From positions 1,275,970-1,339,969 of the forward strand of contig JADJPO010000001.1 of NCBI GenBank assembly GCA_016713225.1: a stretch of 64,000 nt of DNA, given 5' to 3'. The DNA is from Kineosporiaceae bacterium. Lineage in GTDB: Bacteria; Actinomycetota; Actinomycetes; Actinomycetales; Kineosporiaceae. Below are positions 27,679 to 35,449 of the stretch, piece after piece. The notes under the pieces were generated by a model, which saw only the letters and a program-made list of their open reading frames with translations, was not told where the DNA came from and did no database searches. Within the stretch, counting starts at the first letter, position 1. Every line of letters starts with the position of its first letter. A program made the position numbers and the translations under genes.

Positions 27679-28248
27679 GTGCCGAGAATCGAGGCTGCCA
27701 CCGTCGCCGAGCACCACGTCCTGCGCCGGACGGCGATCATCGACGCCGCCGCGGGGTTGTTGGGGGGCGAGGGTCCGACGGCGGTGACCCCGGCGGCGGT
27801 GGCGTCGTCCGCGGGATTGGCCCGCAGCAGCGTCTACCAGTACTTCGCCTCGACCGGCGCCCTGCTCGCCGTGGCCGTCGAGGAACTGTTCGCGCGCAGC
27901 ACCACCGCGGTGTCCGCGGCTGTCGCGCAGGCGGCGACGCCGGCCGAGCAGATCGAGGCCTTCGTGGACGCCGCACTCGACGCTGCGCTGGCCGGTCACC
28001 TGCCGGCCTCGCACTACAGCGGCCCGGAGTTGCCCGAACAGTGCCGGGCGCGGGTGACCGAACTGCACGTCGAACTGGTCCGTCCCCTGGTCGAGGCGTT
28101 ACGTGCCGCCGGGACGCGGGACGCCGTCGGGGTGGCCGGGTTGGTGATGGGGGTGATGGTCGCGGCGGCCGGCCAGGTGCGGCGGGGCGAGTCGGCAGCC
28201 CGGGTCCGCACCCGGGTTCGAGCGTTCGTGGCGGGTGCGCTGGCCTGA
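27679..28248 (+). CDS. TetR family transcriptional regulator
   Basis: This roughly 189-residue repressor has an N-terminal helix-turn-helix (RTAIIDAAAGLLGGEGPTA, then VASSAGLARSSVYQYFASTGALL). The C-terminal ligand domain is Ala-rich and ends RTRVRAFVAGALA. GTG 27679 is chosen; GTG 27634 would add 15 residues. It probably controls the divergent MFS exporter. I could not identify a convincing operator in the 73-bp gap. Confidence 0.9.
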   Translation: MPRIEAATVAEHHVLRRTAIIDAAAGLLGGEGPTAVTPAAVASSAGLARSSVYQYFASTGALLAVAVEELFARSTTAVSAAVAQAATPAEQIEAFVDAALDAALAGHLPASHYSGPELPEQCRARVTELHVELVRPLVEALRAAGTRDAVGVAGLVMGVMVAAAGQVRRGESAARVRTRVRAFVAGALA

Positions 28249-28258
28249 CCTCGGTCGA

Positions 28259-28612
28259 TCAGCGTCGAGGCAGCGACGTGACCGGGCACGCGGTGCAGCC
28301 GGCGGGTGCACACCCGGAGCCGGTCCGACAGTCGGACGCCGGCAGGGCCTCGACCAGGGCGGCGGCCAGTGCGGTGCGGACGGCCGCACCCTCGTGGCGC
28401 CAACTGAGTCGCGACGTCAGGTGCACCTCGATGCCGGCAGGACGCACCTCGACGGCGTCGAGCGTGCCGTCGTCCAGCAGGGCGCGCAGCGCGGCGCCCC
28501 GGGTGAGCCGATCGGCGAGGGCGGCCAGCGGGTAACCGGGCACCACCCACCGCACCACCTCGGGGTTCTCGGTGGCGACCGGGTGCATCGGCAGGCTCAT
28601 CCGAGCCACCAC
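28259..28612 (-). CDS. Cys-rich small protein linked to feoAB
   Basis: This 117-residue protein is encoded directly after feoB with one base between them, so it belongs to the feo operon. Most of it is an alpha/beta domain (PEVVRWVVPGYPLAALADRL, VEVRPAGIEVHLTSRLSW). The C-terminus has a four-cysteine motif CRTGSGCAPAGCTACP that could bind iron or an Fe-S cluster. It fills the place of FeoC in other operons, but it has no winged helix and does not look like FeoC. ATG 28600 is an alternative start. Confidence 0.68.
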   Translation of the reverse strand: MVARMSLPMHPVATENPEVVRWVVPGYPLAALADRLTRGAALRALLDDGTLDAVEVRPAGIEVHLTSRLSWRHEGAAVRTALAAALVEALPASDCRTGSGCAPAGCTACPVTSLPRR

Positions 28613-28613
28613 G

Positions 28614-30506
28614 TCACGTGATCCATACCGTCACCTCGTGGGCCACGAAGGCCATGCCGTAGGCGAGCACCAACAGGTAGCCGAACGCGAGCGCCGGCCA
28701 TCGCCACGATCCCGTCTCGCGGCGCATCACCGCCACCGTCGACATGCACTGCAGGGCATAGACGAACCAGGCCAACAGCGCCACCACGGTCGGCGCCGAG
28801 AACAGCGGCTCGCCCCGGTGCGGGCCGTCGAGGTAGGTCGCCGCGCGTAACGACGTGGCCGGGTGCTCCGGATCGGCCGCGGCGGCGACCTGGCCCAGGG
28901 TCGCCACGAACACCTCGCGGGCGGACATCGCCCCGACCAGGCCCAGATCGATTCTCCAGTCGAACCCGAGGGGCTCGAAGACCGGTTCGATGACCGACCC
29001 GATCCCGGCGGCGTAGGAGTGTTCCAGGACGTAGGCGCTCGCCTGGGCCGGCGGCATGTCGAGGGTCTCGGCATCGCGGGTGGGGAAGGCCAGCAGCAGC
29101 CAGAGCACGATCGCGGTGCCGAAGATGATCGTGCCGGCCTTGCGCAGGAACATCGACACCGAGCCCCACATGGTGACCAGCACCGAGCGCAGCCCGGGCA
29201 GGCGATAGGGCGGCATCTCCAGGTAGAACGGCACCAGCTCGCCGCGCAACACGGTCGACCGCAGCAGCCGGGCCGAGATCATGGCCGACAAGCCGCCGAC
29301 CAGGTACAGCGCGAACATCGCCATGCCTTGCTGCTGCACCGGCCCCCAGCGGTTGCCGGCCGGTACCAACAGCCCGACCAGCAGCACGTACACCGGCAGT
29401 CGAGCCGAACAGGGCACCAGCGGGGCGCTCAAGATCGTGGCGATCCGGGTCTTGGACGACGGGATCGTGCGGGTGGCCATGATCCCCGGTACGGCGCAGG
29501 CGAAGGACGACAGCATCGCCACGAAGGCCCGTCCGTCCAGGCCCGTCGCGGCCATGATCCGGTCCATCAGGTAGGCCGCTCGGGCCATGTACCCGACGCT
29601 CTCCAACGCCGCGATGATCAGGAACAGCAGCGCGATCTGCGGCACGAAGACCAGCACCGACCCGACGCCGCCGATCACGGCCTCGGACAGGAATGCTCCG
29701 AGCACGTTGTGCCCCAGGGTCGAGGCGGTCCAGCCGGCGAACACCCCGAGCAGCCACTCCAGGCCGTCCTGGAGCGGGGCGGCCACCGTGAAGATGAGCT
29801 GGAAGAACACGAACATCACGGCCAGGAACACCAGCCCGCCCCAGATCGGGTGCAGCAGCACCCGATCGATGGTCGCGGTGCGCCGGTCGGCTGCGGGCGC
29901 CCGATACCCGGACGCCGCCAGGACCGAGGCAGACCAGGCCGACAGCTCGTCGTCGTCCAGTGGGGGCAGCACCGGGGGCGCGGGCCAGGTCTGGTGCCGG
30001 CCCAGCTCGGCGGCCAGGTCGCTGATCCCGACGCCCTTGTGCGCGGTCAGACCCACCACCCGGACGCCGAGCGCGCGGCCGAGCGCCGCGACGTCCAGTT
30101 CACCGCCACGTGACGTGAGTTCGTCCAGCATGGTCAGGGCGACGATGACCGGCCGATCGATCGCCAGCGCCTGCGCTGCCAGGGTCAGGCTGCGGCGCAG
30201 CGTGGTGGCGTCGAGCACGACCACCAGCGCGTCCGGCGCCGGGCACCCTTCGAGGGTGCCGTCGAGCAGATCGACCACCACCTGCTCGTCCGGGCTCATC
30301 GCGCTCAGGCTGTAGGTGCCGGGCACATCCTCGATCGCGACCGGCCCGAGTGGGGTCTGGGTCAGCCCCTCGGTGCGGGTGACGGTGACGCCCGGGTAGT
30401 TGGCGGTGCGGGCGCGCAGCCCGGTGAGGTGATTGAAGATCGTGGTCTTGCCGGCGTTCGGGCTGCCGAGCAGGGCAACCCGAGTGGGGCTCGTGGTGGG
30501 GCTCAT
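28614..30506 (-). CDS. feoB: FeoB ferrous iron transporter
   Basis: This 630-residue inner-membrane protein has an N-terminal GTPase domain: G1 GSPNAGKTT at 14-22, and G3 in the EDVPGTYSL segment. A helical GDI-like domain and a membrane domain with two Gate motifs (FACAVPGIMATRTI and a second Gate near VGAMSAREVFVATLG) follow. It imports Fe2+. Its ATG overlaps the feoA stop by 4 bp. The operon is preceded by an iron box at 30765-30783. Confidence 0.95.
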   Translation of the reverse strand: MSPTTSPTRVALLGSPNAGKTTIFNHLTGLRARTANYPGVTVTRTEGLTQTPLGPVAIEDVPGTYSLSAMSPDEQVVVDLLDGTLEGCPAPDALVVVLDATTLRRSLTLAAQALAIDRPVIVALTMLDELTSRGGELDVAALGRALGVRVVGLTAHKGVGISDLAAELGRHQTWPAPPVLPPLDDDELSAWSASVLAASGYRAPAADRRTATIDRVLLHPIWGGLVFLAVMFVFFQLIFTVAAPLQDGLEWLLGVFAGWTASTLGHNVLGAFLSEAVIGGVGSVLVFVPQIALLFLIIAALESVGYMARAAYLMDRIMAATGLDGRAFVAMLSSFACAVPGIMATRTIPSSKTRIATILSAPLVPCSARLPVYVLLVGLLVPAGNRWGPVQQQGMAMFALYLVGGLSAMISARLLRSTVLRGELVPFYLEMPPYRLPGLRSVLVTMWGSVSMFLRKAGTIIFGTAIVLWLLLAFPTRDAETLDMPPAQASAYVLEHSYAAGIGSVIEPVFEPLGFDWRIDLGLVGAMSAREVFVATLGQVAAAADPEHPATSLRAATYLDGPHRGEPLFSAPTVVALLAWFVYALQCMSTVAVMRRETGSWRWPALAFGYLLVLAYGMAFVAHEVTVWIT

Positions 30507-30751
30507 CCGGTCGCCTCCCCGAGCAGCACGTGGCGGGCGTGCTCGCGCCGCAGACAGAGGTCGTAGTCACACAGCCGGTACACGGACGGTCCGCCGAAGG
30601 GGGCTCGGCGGATCACCTCGACCTGCGTGCCGGGGCGAAACCCCAGATGACGCAGCCGCAGCCGCAGCAGTTCGGGGATCGCCGGGTCGATCCGCGCGAT
30701 GTGACCGCATTGCCCGCTGCGCAGCTCGGCGAGCGTTCCCGAGGTGATCAT
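30503..30751 (-). CDS. feoA: FeoA, SH3-like partner of FeoB
   Basis: This 82-residue cytoplasmic protein with the FeoA fold (LRLRHLGFRPGTQVEVIRRAPFGGP) supports FeoB-driven Fe2+ uptake. It starts at ATG 30751, 14 bp from a DtxR/IdeR-type box, and overlaps feoB by ATGA. Confidence 0.92.
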   Translation of the reverse strand: MITSGTLAELRSGQCGHIARIDPAIPELLRLRLRHLGFRPGTQVEVIRRAPFGGPSVYRLCDYDLCLRREHARHVLLGEATG

Positions 30752-30764
30752 GACGACCCGTTTC

Positions 30765-30783
30765 TGAGGTATGCCTACCCTTA
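30765..30783 (-). promoter_or_regulatory. DtxR/IdeR-type iron box before feoA
   Basis: TGAGGTATGCCTACCCTTA matches the 19-base consensus TTAGGTTAGSCTAACCTAA at 14 positions and is roughly palindromic. It lies just upstream of the feoA start. Repression by an Fe2+-loaded DtxR/IdeR protein when iron is plentiful is expected. Confidence 0.72.
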
Positions 30784-30878
30784 GCTCGCCTCAGTCTAGG
30801 ACGACGTCCGGCGCGGAAGGTGGGCCGTTGTTCGTGCATCGTCGCGCGATCAGGTGATGTTGCCCGCCCCTCGTCTCC

Positions 30879-30938
30879 CCGTGATCATGCAATCCGTGCA
30901 CATCGATATATCGATGTGCACGGATTGCATGATCACGG
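30879..30938. repeat. 60-bp perfect palindrome, family A
   Basis: Two 30-base arms meet without a loop (axis at 30908/30909) and include the core ATCATGCAATCCGTGCAC. The palindrome ends one base before the stop codon of the thioesterase gene. It is probably a terminator or a mobile-repeat remnant. Confidence 0.92.
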
Positions 30939-31328
30939 TCAGGAGTCGGCGAGGGCTCTCAGCGCCGGTGGCAACTCGATCAGCCGTTGCTCGGGGTTGA
31001 GGCAGGCGACGTCGACCGTGGCCTCGACCACGAGCTCGCCGTCCCGCTCGATCCGCTGGGCGAAGCGACCGCGGAACGGCGACTTCACCGCGAAGCTGGT
31101 CACCACGTCGAGCATCTCGCCCAGGCGCGCGCTGCGGCGGAAGTTGGCGGTCACCGAGTGGACGACCACCAGCACGCCGCTGGCGTTGAGGGTGGCGACG
31201 TCCTGGCCGTGGGCGGCGAGGTATTCGGTGCGCCCCCGCTCGATGAACTTGAAGTAGTTGGCGTAGTAGACGACGCCGAGACTGTCGGTGTCCTCGTAGT
31301 ACACCCGGTACGAGACGGTGTGCGGCAC
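30939..31328 (-). CDS. YbgC-type acyl-CoA thioesterase
   Basis: This 129-residue hot-dog-fold thioesterase of the 4-hydroxybenzoyl-CoA type has the active-site segment YYEDTDSLGVVYYANYFKFIERGR, with Asp and Tyr as in YbgC. It hydrolyses short acyl-CoA esters in the cytoplasm. It starts with GTG 31328, with GTGGGGGC upstream. OsmC lies upstream on the same strand. Confidence 0.9.
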   Translation of the reverse strand: MPHTVSYRVYYEDTDSLGVVYYANYFKFIERGRTEYLAAHGQDVATLNASGVLVVVHSVTANFRRSARLGEMLDVVTSFAVKSPFRGRFAQRIERDGELVVEATVDVACLNPEQRLIELPPALRALADS

Positions 31329-31367
31329 GCCCCCACGCTAGCGAGCCACCGCCGGCGCCGGACCGGC

Positions 31368-31790
31368 TCAGTCGATCCGAACGCCGACCGGTACCCCGGC
31401 CTCGATGGTGCGCGAGACCGTGCAGGTGCGGTCGTGCGAGGTCTGGACGGCGCGCGGCAACGCGGCCCGCGCCGCGTCGCCGTCCGGCCCCTCGGGAAAG
31501 CGCACCCGAAAGGTGAGTTCGATGTCGCGCAGCACGTTGCCTCCCTCGTCGCGCACGGCCTGGGCGTCCACGCGGGCGCTGAACGTGGTGGCGGGGCTGC
31601 GTCGCCCGGTCACCACGTCGACGTCGACCGCCGAGCAGCCCGCGATCGCCGCCAGCAGCAGCTCGACCGGCGTGAACCCGTCGGGGTCCTTGCTGCCGAA
31701 TCGCAGTTCGAGGCCTCGGCGATTGCGCGCCAGGTAGACGCCCTCGTCGAGGCGGTCGATGGTGATCCAGCGGTGCGAGTCGTCGGCCAT
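31368..31790 (-). CDS. OsmC family peroxidase-like protein
   Basis: This 140-residue OsmC/Ohr-fold protein has the two redox cysteines, one in LLAAIAGCSAVDVD and one in DRTCTVSRTIE, so hydroperoxide reduction is likely. Ohr-type features are not clear, so the general OsmC name is used. ATG 31790 gives the family N-terminus; the longer open frame upstream is not supported. Confidence 0.87.
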   Translation of the reverse strand: MADDSHRWITIDRLDEGVYLARNRRGLELRFGSKDPDGFTPVELLLAAIAGCSAVDVDVVTGRRSPATTFSARVDAQAVRDEGGNVLRDIELTFRVRFPEGPDGDAARAALPRAVQTSHDRTCTVSRTIEAGVPVGVRID

Positions 31791-31802
31791 CGGACGATCC
31801 TG

Positions 31803-31836
31803 GCAGAGGGATGCAGAGGGATGCGGAGGGATGCAG
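31803..31836 (+). repeat. Short tandem repeat (10-base unit, about 3 copies)
   Basis: The unit GCAGAGGGAT is repeated with one change in the gap between the divergent OsmC and DUF1345 genes. It shares no sequence with the palindrome families. Confidence 0.7.
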
Positions 31837-31901
31837 CGCGATACAACGCCCGAAGGTGTGCGCGACGATACGGGCGGATCCGTGTGCGGGAGAGGTTGAT
31901 C

Positions 31902-32555
31902 ATGCAGCTGCGGGAGACCATGGCGCAGCGTCGTTCCGGGCTGCGGCTGCTGGCCGCGGCCCTGGTGGGCGGGGTCGCCGGCGCCGCCTGGTACGCCGTG
32001 GCCGGGCACGGCGACTACGCGCTGGCGGTGGGGTGGTCGGTGGGTGCGATGGCCTACCTGGCCCGCACCTGGTCGGTGATCGGCGCCATGGACGCGACGC
32101 GCACCGCCGCCCACGCCGCCCACGAAGAGGCCAGCGGCATGCTCGGGACCGAGTTCGCCGTCCTGCTCGCCTGCGTTGCCAGCCTGGTCGCGGTCGGTCA
32201 CCTGCTGCTCGGCGGCGGGTCGGGCGATCGGTTGGTCCGTGGCCTGCTCGGGGTGCTGGTGGTGGTGCTGTCGTGGGTGGTGGTGCACACCGTCTACACG
32301 GTGCGCTATGCGCGGCTGTACTACTCCGGCCCGGACGGCGGGATCGACTTCGCCGGCACCGAGCCGGCCCGCTACAGCGACTTCGCCTACGTGGCCTTCA
32401 CCCTGGGCATGACCTACCAGGTCTCGGACACCAATCTCTCCTCGGGCGAGATCCGGCGCACGGCACTGGTGCACTGCCTGCTGTCCTACGTGTTCGGCAC
32501 GGTGGTGCTGGCCACGACCGTGAACGTGGTGATCGGCCTGGCGGCTGCTGGGTAG
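31902..32555 (+). CDS. DUF1345-like integral membrane protein
   Basis: This 217-residue membrane protein has about five or six helices. Conserved features of the DUF1345 group include the segment around YYSGPDGGIDF and the C-terminal FAYVAFTLGMTYQVSDTNL. Family members are of unknown role. ATG 31902 has GGGAGAGG upstream. Divergent from OsmC. Confidence 0.8.
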   Translation: MQLRETMAQRRSGLRLLAAALVGGVAGAAWYAVAGHGDYALAVGWSVGAMAYLARTWSVIGAMDATRTAAHAAHEEASGMLGTEFAVLLACVASLVAVGHLLLGGGSGDRLVRGLLGVLVVVLSWVVVHTVYTVRYARLYYSGPDGGIDFAGTEPARYSDFAYVAFTLGMTYQVSDTNLSSGEIRRTALVHCLLSYVFGTVVLATTVNVVIGLAAAG

Positions 32556-32623
32556 ACCGGGTTCACAGCCGGCTCTCAGGTGTGTCGCAGGCCCGCCTCG
32601 AGCTGGCCGACGATGCTGACGGC

Positions 32624-33433
32624 ATGAGCGACCAGAACCCCGACATCCCTTCCTGGGCAGTTCCCTCCCCGAGTACGGCGGGGAAGGACGAGGGGCCGGT
32701 CGGCTCCGAGAGCGCGTCGTCCTCGCCTGGCACCCTCCCCTCGGTGCCGGTGGGGGCGACGCCCTCTCCCGAGGGCACCGTCGAGGCGTCCCTCGATCCC
32801 GAGCCGGTCCCGCCGTCACGGATCCCTCGGTCGCGGTGGATCGCCGGCGGTGTCGCTGTCGTGGCGGCACTCGGCCTCGGCGGGTTTCTGGCCGGCACCG
32901 CGCTCGCCGACGGGCGCGGAGACGGGCAGGCCGTCCGTGCGGCGTCCGGGTCGCGTGGTGACGCGCCGGGCGAATGGCCCGGCGGGATGGATCCGAATCA
33001 GCCGGGACAGGGCCTGGGCGTGCCGGGTGGCGCACCCGATGGTCCGGGCACTGGTGGGCAGCGAGGCCACGGGTTCGACGACGCCCGGATGACCGCGGGT
33101 GTGATCACCTCGGTGACGGACGGACGGCTCGTGGTGCGCACCCGCGACAACGCCTCCGTCACGGTCGTCACCACGGCCCAGACGGTGGTGCGGGGCTCGA
33201 CTGCCACGACCGTGGCGGCGCTGAAGGTCGGTGACCTGGTGTTCGTCCAGGGCACGCGGGCCGCCGACGGCAGCTACACGGCCGCGCAGATCGCGGTGGG
33301 AATGCCTCCTCGGGGTGGTCACGGTGACGGCGATCGTCCCGGATCCGGCGATCACGACAGTGACGACCACGGTGGCTCGGGTGCTGGTTCGGGTGCTGGA
33401 TCAGGGACGGCGTCCTCGGGTGTGACCACCTGA
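32624..33433 (+). CDS. Single-pass membrane protein with DUF5666-like domain
   Basis: This 269-residue protein has a Pro/Ser-rich cytoplasmic N-terminus, a helix at about residues 72-94 (WIAGGVAVVAALGLGGFLAG), a Gly/Pro-rich linker, and a small beta-barrel-like domain (VITSVTDGRLVVRTRDNASVTVVTTAQTVV…KVGDLVFVQGT). That domain resembles DUF5666. A His/Asp/Gly-rich tail follows. It is probably extracytoplasmic. The function is unknown. Confidence 0.72.
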   Translation: MSDQNPDIPSWAVPSPSTAGKDEGPVGSESASSSPGTLPSVPVGATPSPEGTVEASLDPEPVPPSRIPRSRWIAGGVAVVAALGLGGFLAGTALADGRGDGQAVRAASGSRGDAPGEWPGGMDPNQPGQGLGVPGGAPDGPGTGGQRGHGFDDARMTAGVITSVTDGRLVVRTRDNASVTVVTTAQTVVRGSTATTVAALKVGDLVFVQGTRAADGSYTAAQIAVGMPPRGGHGDGDRPGSGDHDSDDHGGSGAGSGAGSGTASSGVTT

Positions 33434-33984
33434 CCCAGCGGCACGAGGTGACCCGGTCGGACGATCGGACCGGACCAGATGTCACGCAGGGTGTTCATGT
33501 CGGGTCTGTCACAGCCCGGCAGCCGCGACCTCGGGTGGCATCTGCCGGTCTCGCGGCTCGGTGCCCGAGGCGACGGCGAGTGACGGGCGTCCGGAATCGT
33601 CGTCACGGGCGGACTGGACGCTGCAAGCGCTTGCGATACAACGGCATTCGCCCGGCAATTGCCAACCGGGTCCAGCTCCGCATGCGTGCTCTGGAGGACC
33701 GTTCATACTCAGGTGAGGCACCGGCGACAAGATCGCGAGGCCATGACCTTGGACCCGGGTGTCACCTCCGTCACACGGGCACTATGGGTGACACAGCACA
33801 TGGCGGATAGATGTCCGGTGTGCGACAAGAAGTAACAAAACGGTGACCAAGGGTCACTGTAGACTCTCTGGCCCGTCCACCGGTGCCTCCCCGCTGCGCC
33901 AGGCATGACACGGATCCCTGTTCTTTCCGACATGCATCGCCCAGCTCCCCGGGGCAGTAGGGCGCCGAAAGGACGTGTTTTCAC
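33434..33984 (+). promoter_or_regulatory. 551-bp intergenic region with probable promoter
   Basis: No convincing gene is present; the open frames here are Arg-rich shadows. Just ahead of the gene at 33985 there is an imperfect palindrome GGTGACC-AAG-GGTCACT (33842-33858), with TAGACT at about 33860-33865 as a possible -10. That leaves a leader of more than 100 bases, with AAAGGA before the start codon. Confidence 0.45.
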
Positions 33985-34554
33985 ATGACGGCGATCGACC
34001 ACTCGCAAATGCATGCGCTCTCGGTGAGCGGGCTCGAGCCCGACTTCGCTCGCCGTGACACCTCGCATCCCGAGCACGCCGAGCTCCACCTCATCCGGCT
34101 GGCCCTCGACCTGCAGGTCGACGCCATGTTGCTCGCCCTGGGTGCCTCGGTTCGCGACCATGGCGGTCAGGTGCCGTGGCAGCGCTGGCTCACCGAGGAC
34201 CTGGAACTGGCCCAGGTTCTCACCAGCGCCCTGGTGGAGTCCGAGGTCGGACCCTCACCGACCATCGGCTCGGCCTTCAGCGGTCCGACCGGCAATGTGC
34301 TCGACCACCTCCTGGCGCGCTACGCCTCGATGGAGGAGCTGCTCAGCGGTGCGTTGCACCGACCGCACACCGGTCAGAGCTGGCGCATGGCGGCCTCGCA
34401 TGCCTTGATTCGCTGTCGCACGCGCATGGAGGAGATCCACGTCCACCGGCGGGCTCAGCACGCCCGTCAGGCGGCCGAGCAGGCAGCCTCGGCGGAGGTG
34501 ACCGCCCACGGTCGTCAGCGCGAGGCCTTCCTGCCGGGTGAGTGGCTCGGCTGA
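33985..34554 (+). CDS. Hypothetical protein, His-rich helical
   Basis: This is a 189-residue cytoplasmic protein with no signal or membrane segment. The central part (HAELHLIRLALDLQVDAMLLALGA, then LLARYASMEELLSGAL) is helical, and the C-terminus is a charged coiled-coil-like segment (RRAQHARQAAEQAASAEV). AAAGGA precedes ATG 33985. I recognise no family. No partner gene indicates a role. Confidence 0.6.
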   Translation: MTAIDHSQMHALSVSGLEPDFARRDTSHPEHAELHLIRLALDLQVDAMLLALGASVRDHGGQVPWQRWLTEDLELAQVLTSALVESEVGPSPTIGSAFSGPTGNVLDHLLARYASMEELLSGALHRPHTGQSWRMAASHALIRCRTRMEEIHVHRRAQHARQAAEQAASAEVTAHGRQREAFLPGEWLG

Positions 34555-34846
34555 TCCGCTCCGGCGGCAGCCGAGAGGCCACCGCAGCACGTGGTGACAC
34601 GTCAATGACGACGTGCCATCCGATGTCGGCCCTGGGCCGACCGGGTGAGGCTGTTCACATCGAGCGGCCTCACCCGCTGTGTCTGCGTGTGCAGAACGGG
34701 CCGGAACGGGGTCAGAACGGGCCGGCGCGGGGCCGGGACGGCAGATTGGCACTCGGTACCCCTTGTGTGCCAAGGCCATCAGCCCGCACCCTGCACCCAC
34801 AAGGGAGGCGTTGCGCCGCAGCGCTCCGACCCATCGGGAGGACGCC

Positions 34847-35368
34847 ATGCCGCCCGTCGAAGTATCCCCGTTCGCCGGCGACGACCGGCAGCTGTCCGGT
34901 TTCGTGGTGTCCGGCCGCTGGCCGGCCTCGACCCGGGAATGGGCGCAGTTCCTGGCGCTCGCCGTCCGGTTGGCCGCCGTCCCCGGTCTGGTCCCGACCA
35001 CCACCGTCTACCGCGCGGTGGACGACGTCCCCGACGATCCGCAACCGGGCACTGTCGGGCTGGTCACCTTGGCCGGACCTGTGCTGGGGGAGGGCGCGCC
35101 CCGCCCGGGCCAGTTCAGCCGGCAGGCGCCGCCGGCGCTGATCCTGTTGCACCCACCCGCTGAATCGCGGCCCTCGACCCCCGAGGCGGCGGGGTCGGCG
35201 TCCGGCTGTGTGTTGCTGCCCGGTCTGCCACACCTGGGCCTGGAACACCGAGCGGCCTGGGTCGAGGCCGAGGTCGACGGCACCGTCACCCGGCTGGTCA
35301 GCCAGGTGGGGGTCGATCCGTTGTGTGATCCCGACACCGCAGTGCTGGCGATGTTGTTGGCCGCCTGA
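34847..35368 (+). CDS. Hypothetical protein, 173 residues
   Basis: This cytoplasmic alpha/beta protein starts MPPVEVSPFAGDDRQLSGFV. A Pro-rich middle (PPAESRPSTPEAAGSASG) separates two apparent domains. CGGGAGG lies just ahead of ATG 34847. No family or motif is recognised. It lies 81 bp before the large helicase gene on the same strand, so co-transcription is possible. Confidence 0.62.
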   Translation: MPPVEVSPFAGDDRQLSGFVVSGRWPASTREWAQFLALAVRLAAVPGLVPTTTVYRAVDDVPDDPQPGTVGLVTLAGPVLGEGAPRPGQFSRQAPPALILLHPPAESRPSTPEAAGSASGCVLLPGLPHLGLEHRAAWVEAEVDGTVTRLVSQVGVDPLCDPDTAVLAMLLAA

Positions 35369-35449
35369 ACCGGACGGGCGCTTCAGGTGGGCGGCGACGC
35401 GCCGTCCTGGCTCACCCGGCGGGCGGCAACGGGCGGTTAGCGTGGATTC

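Noticed and set aside
33448..33810. Arg-rich 120-residue open frame before the hypothetical gene at 33985
   Set aside because: No ribosome site, no conserved pattern, and it overlaps the likely promoter region.
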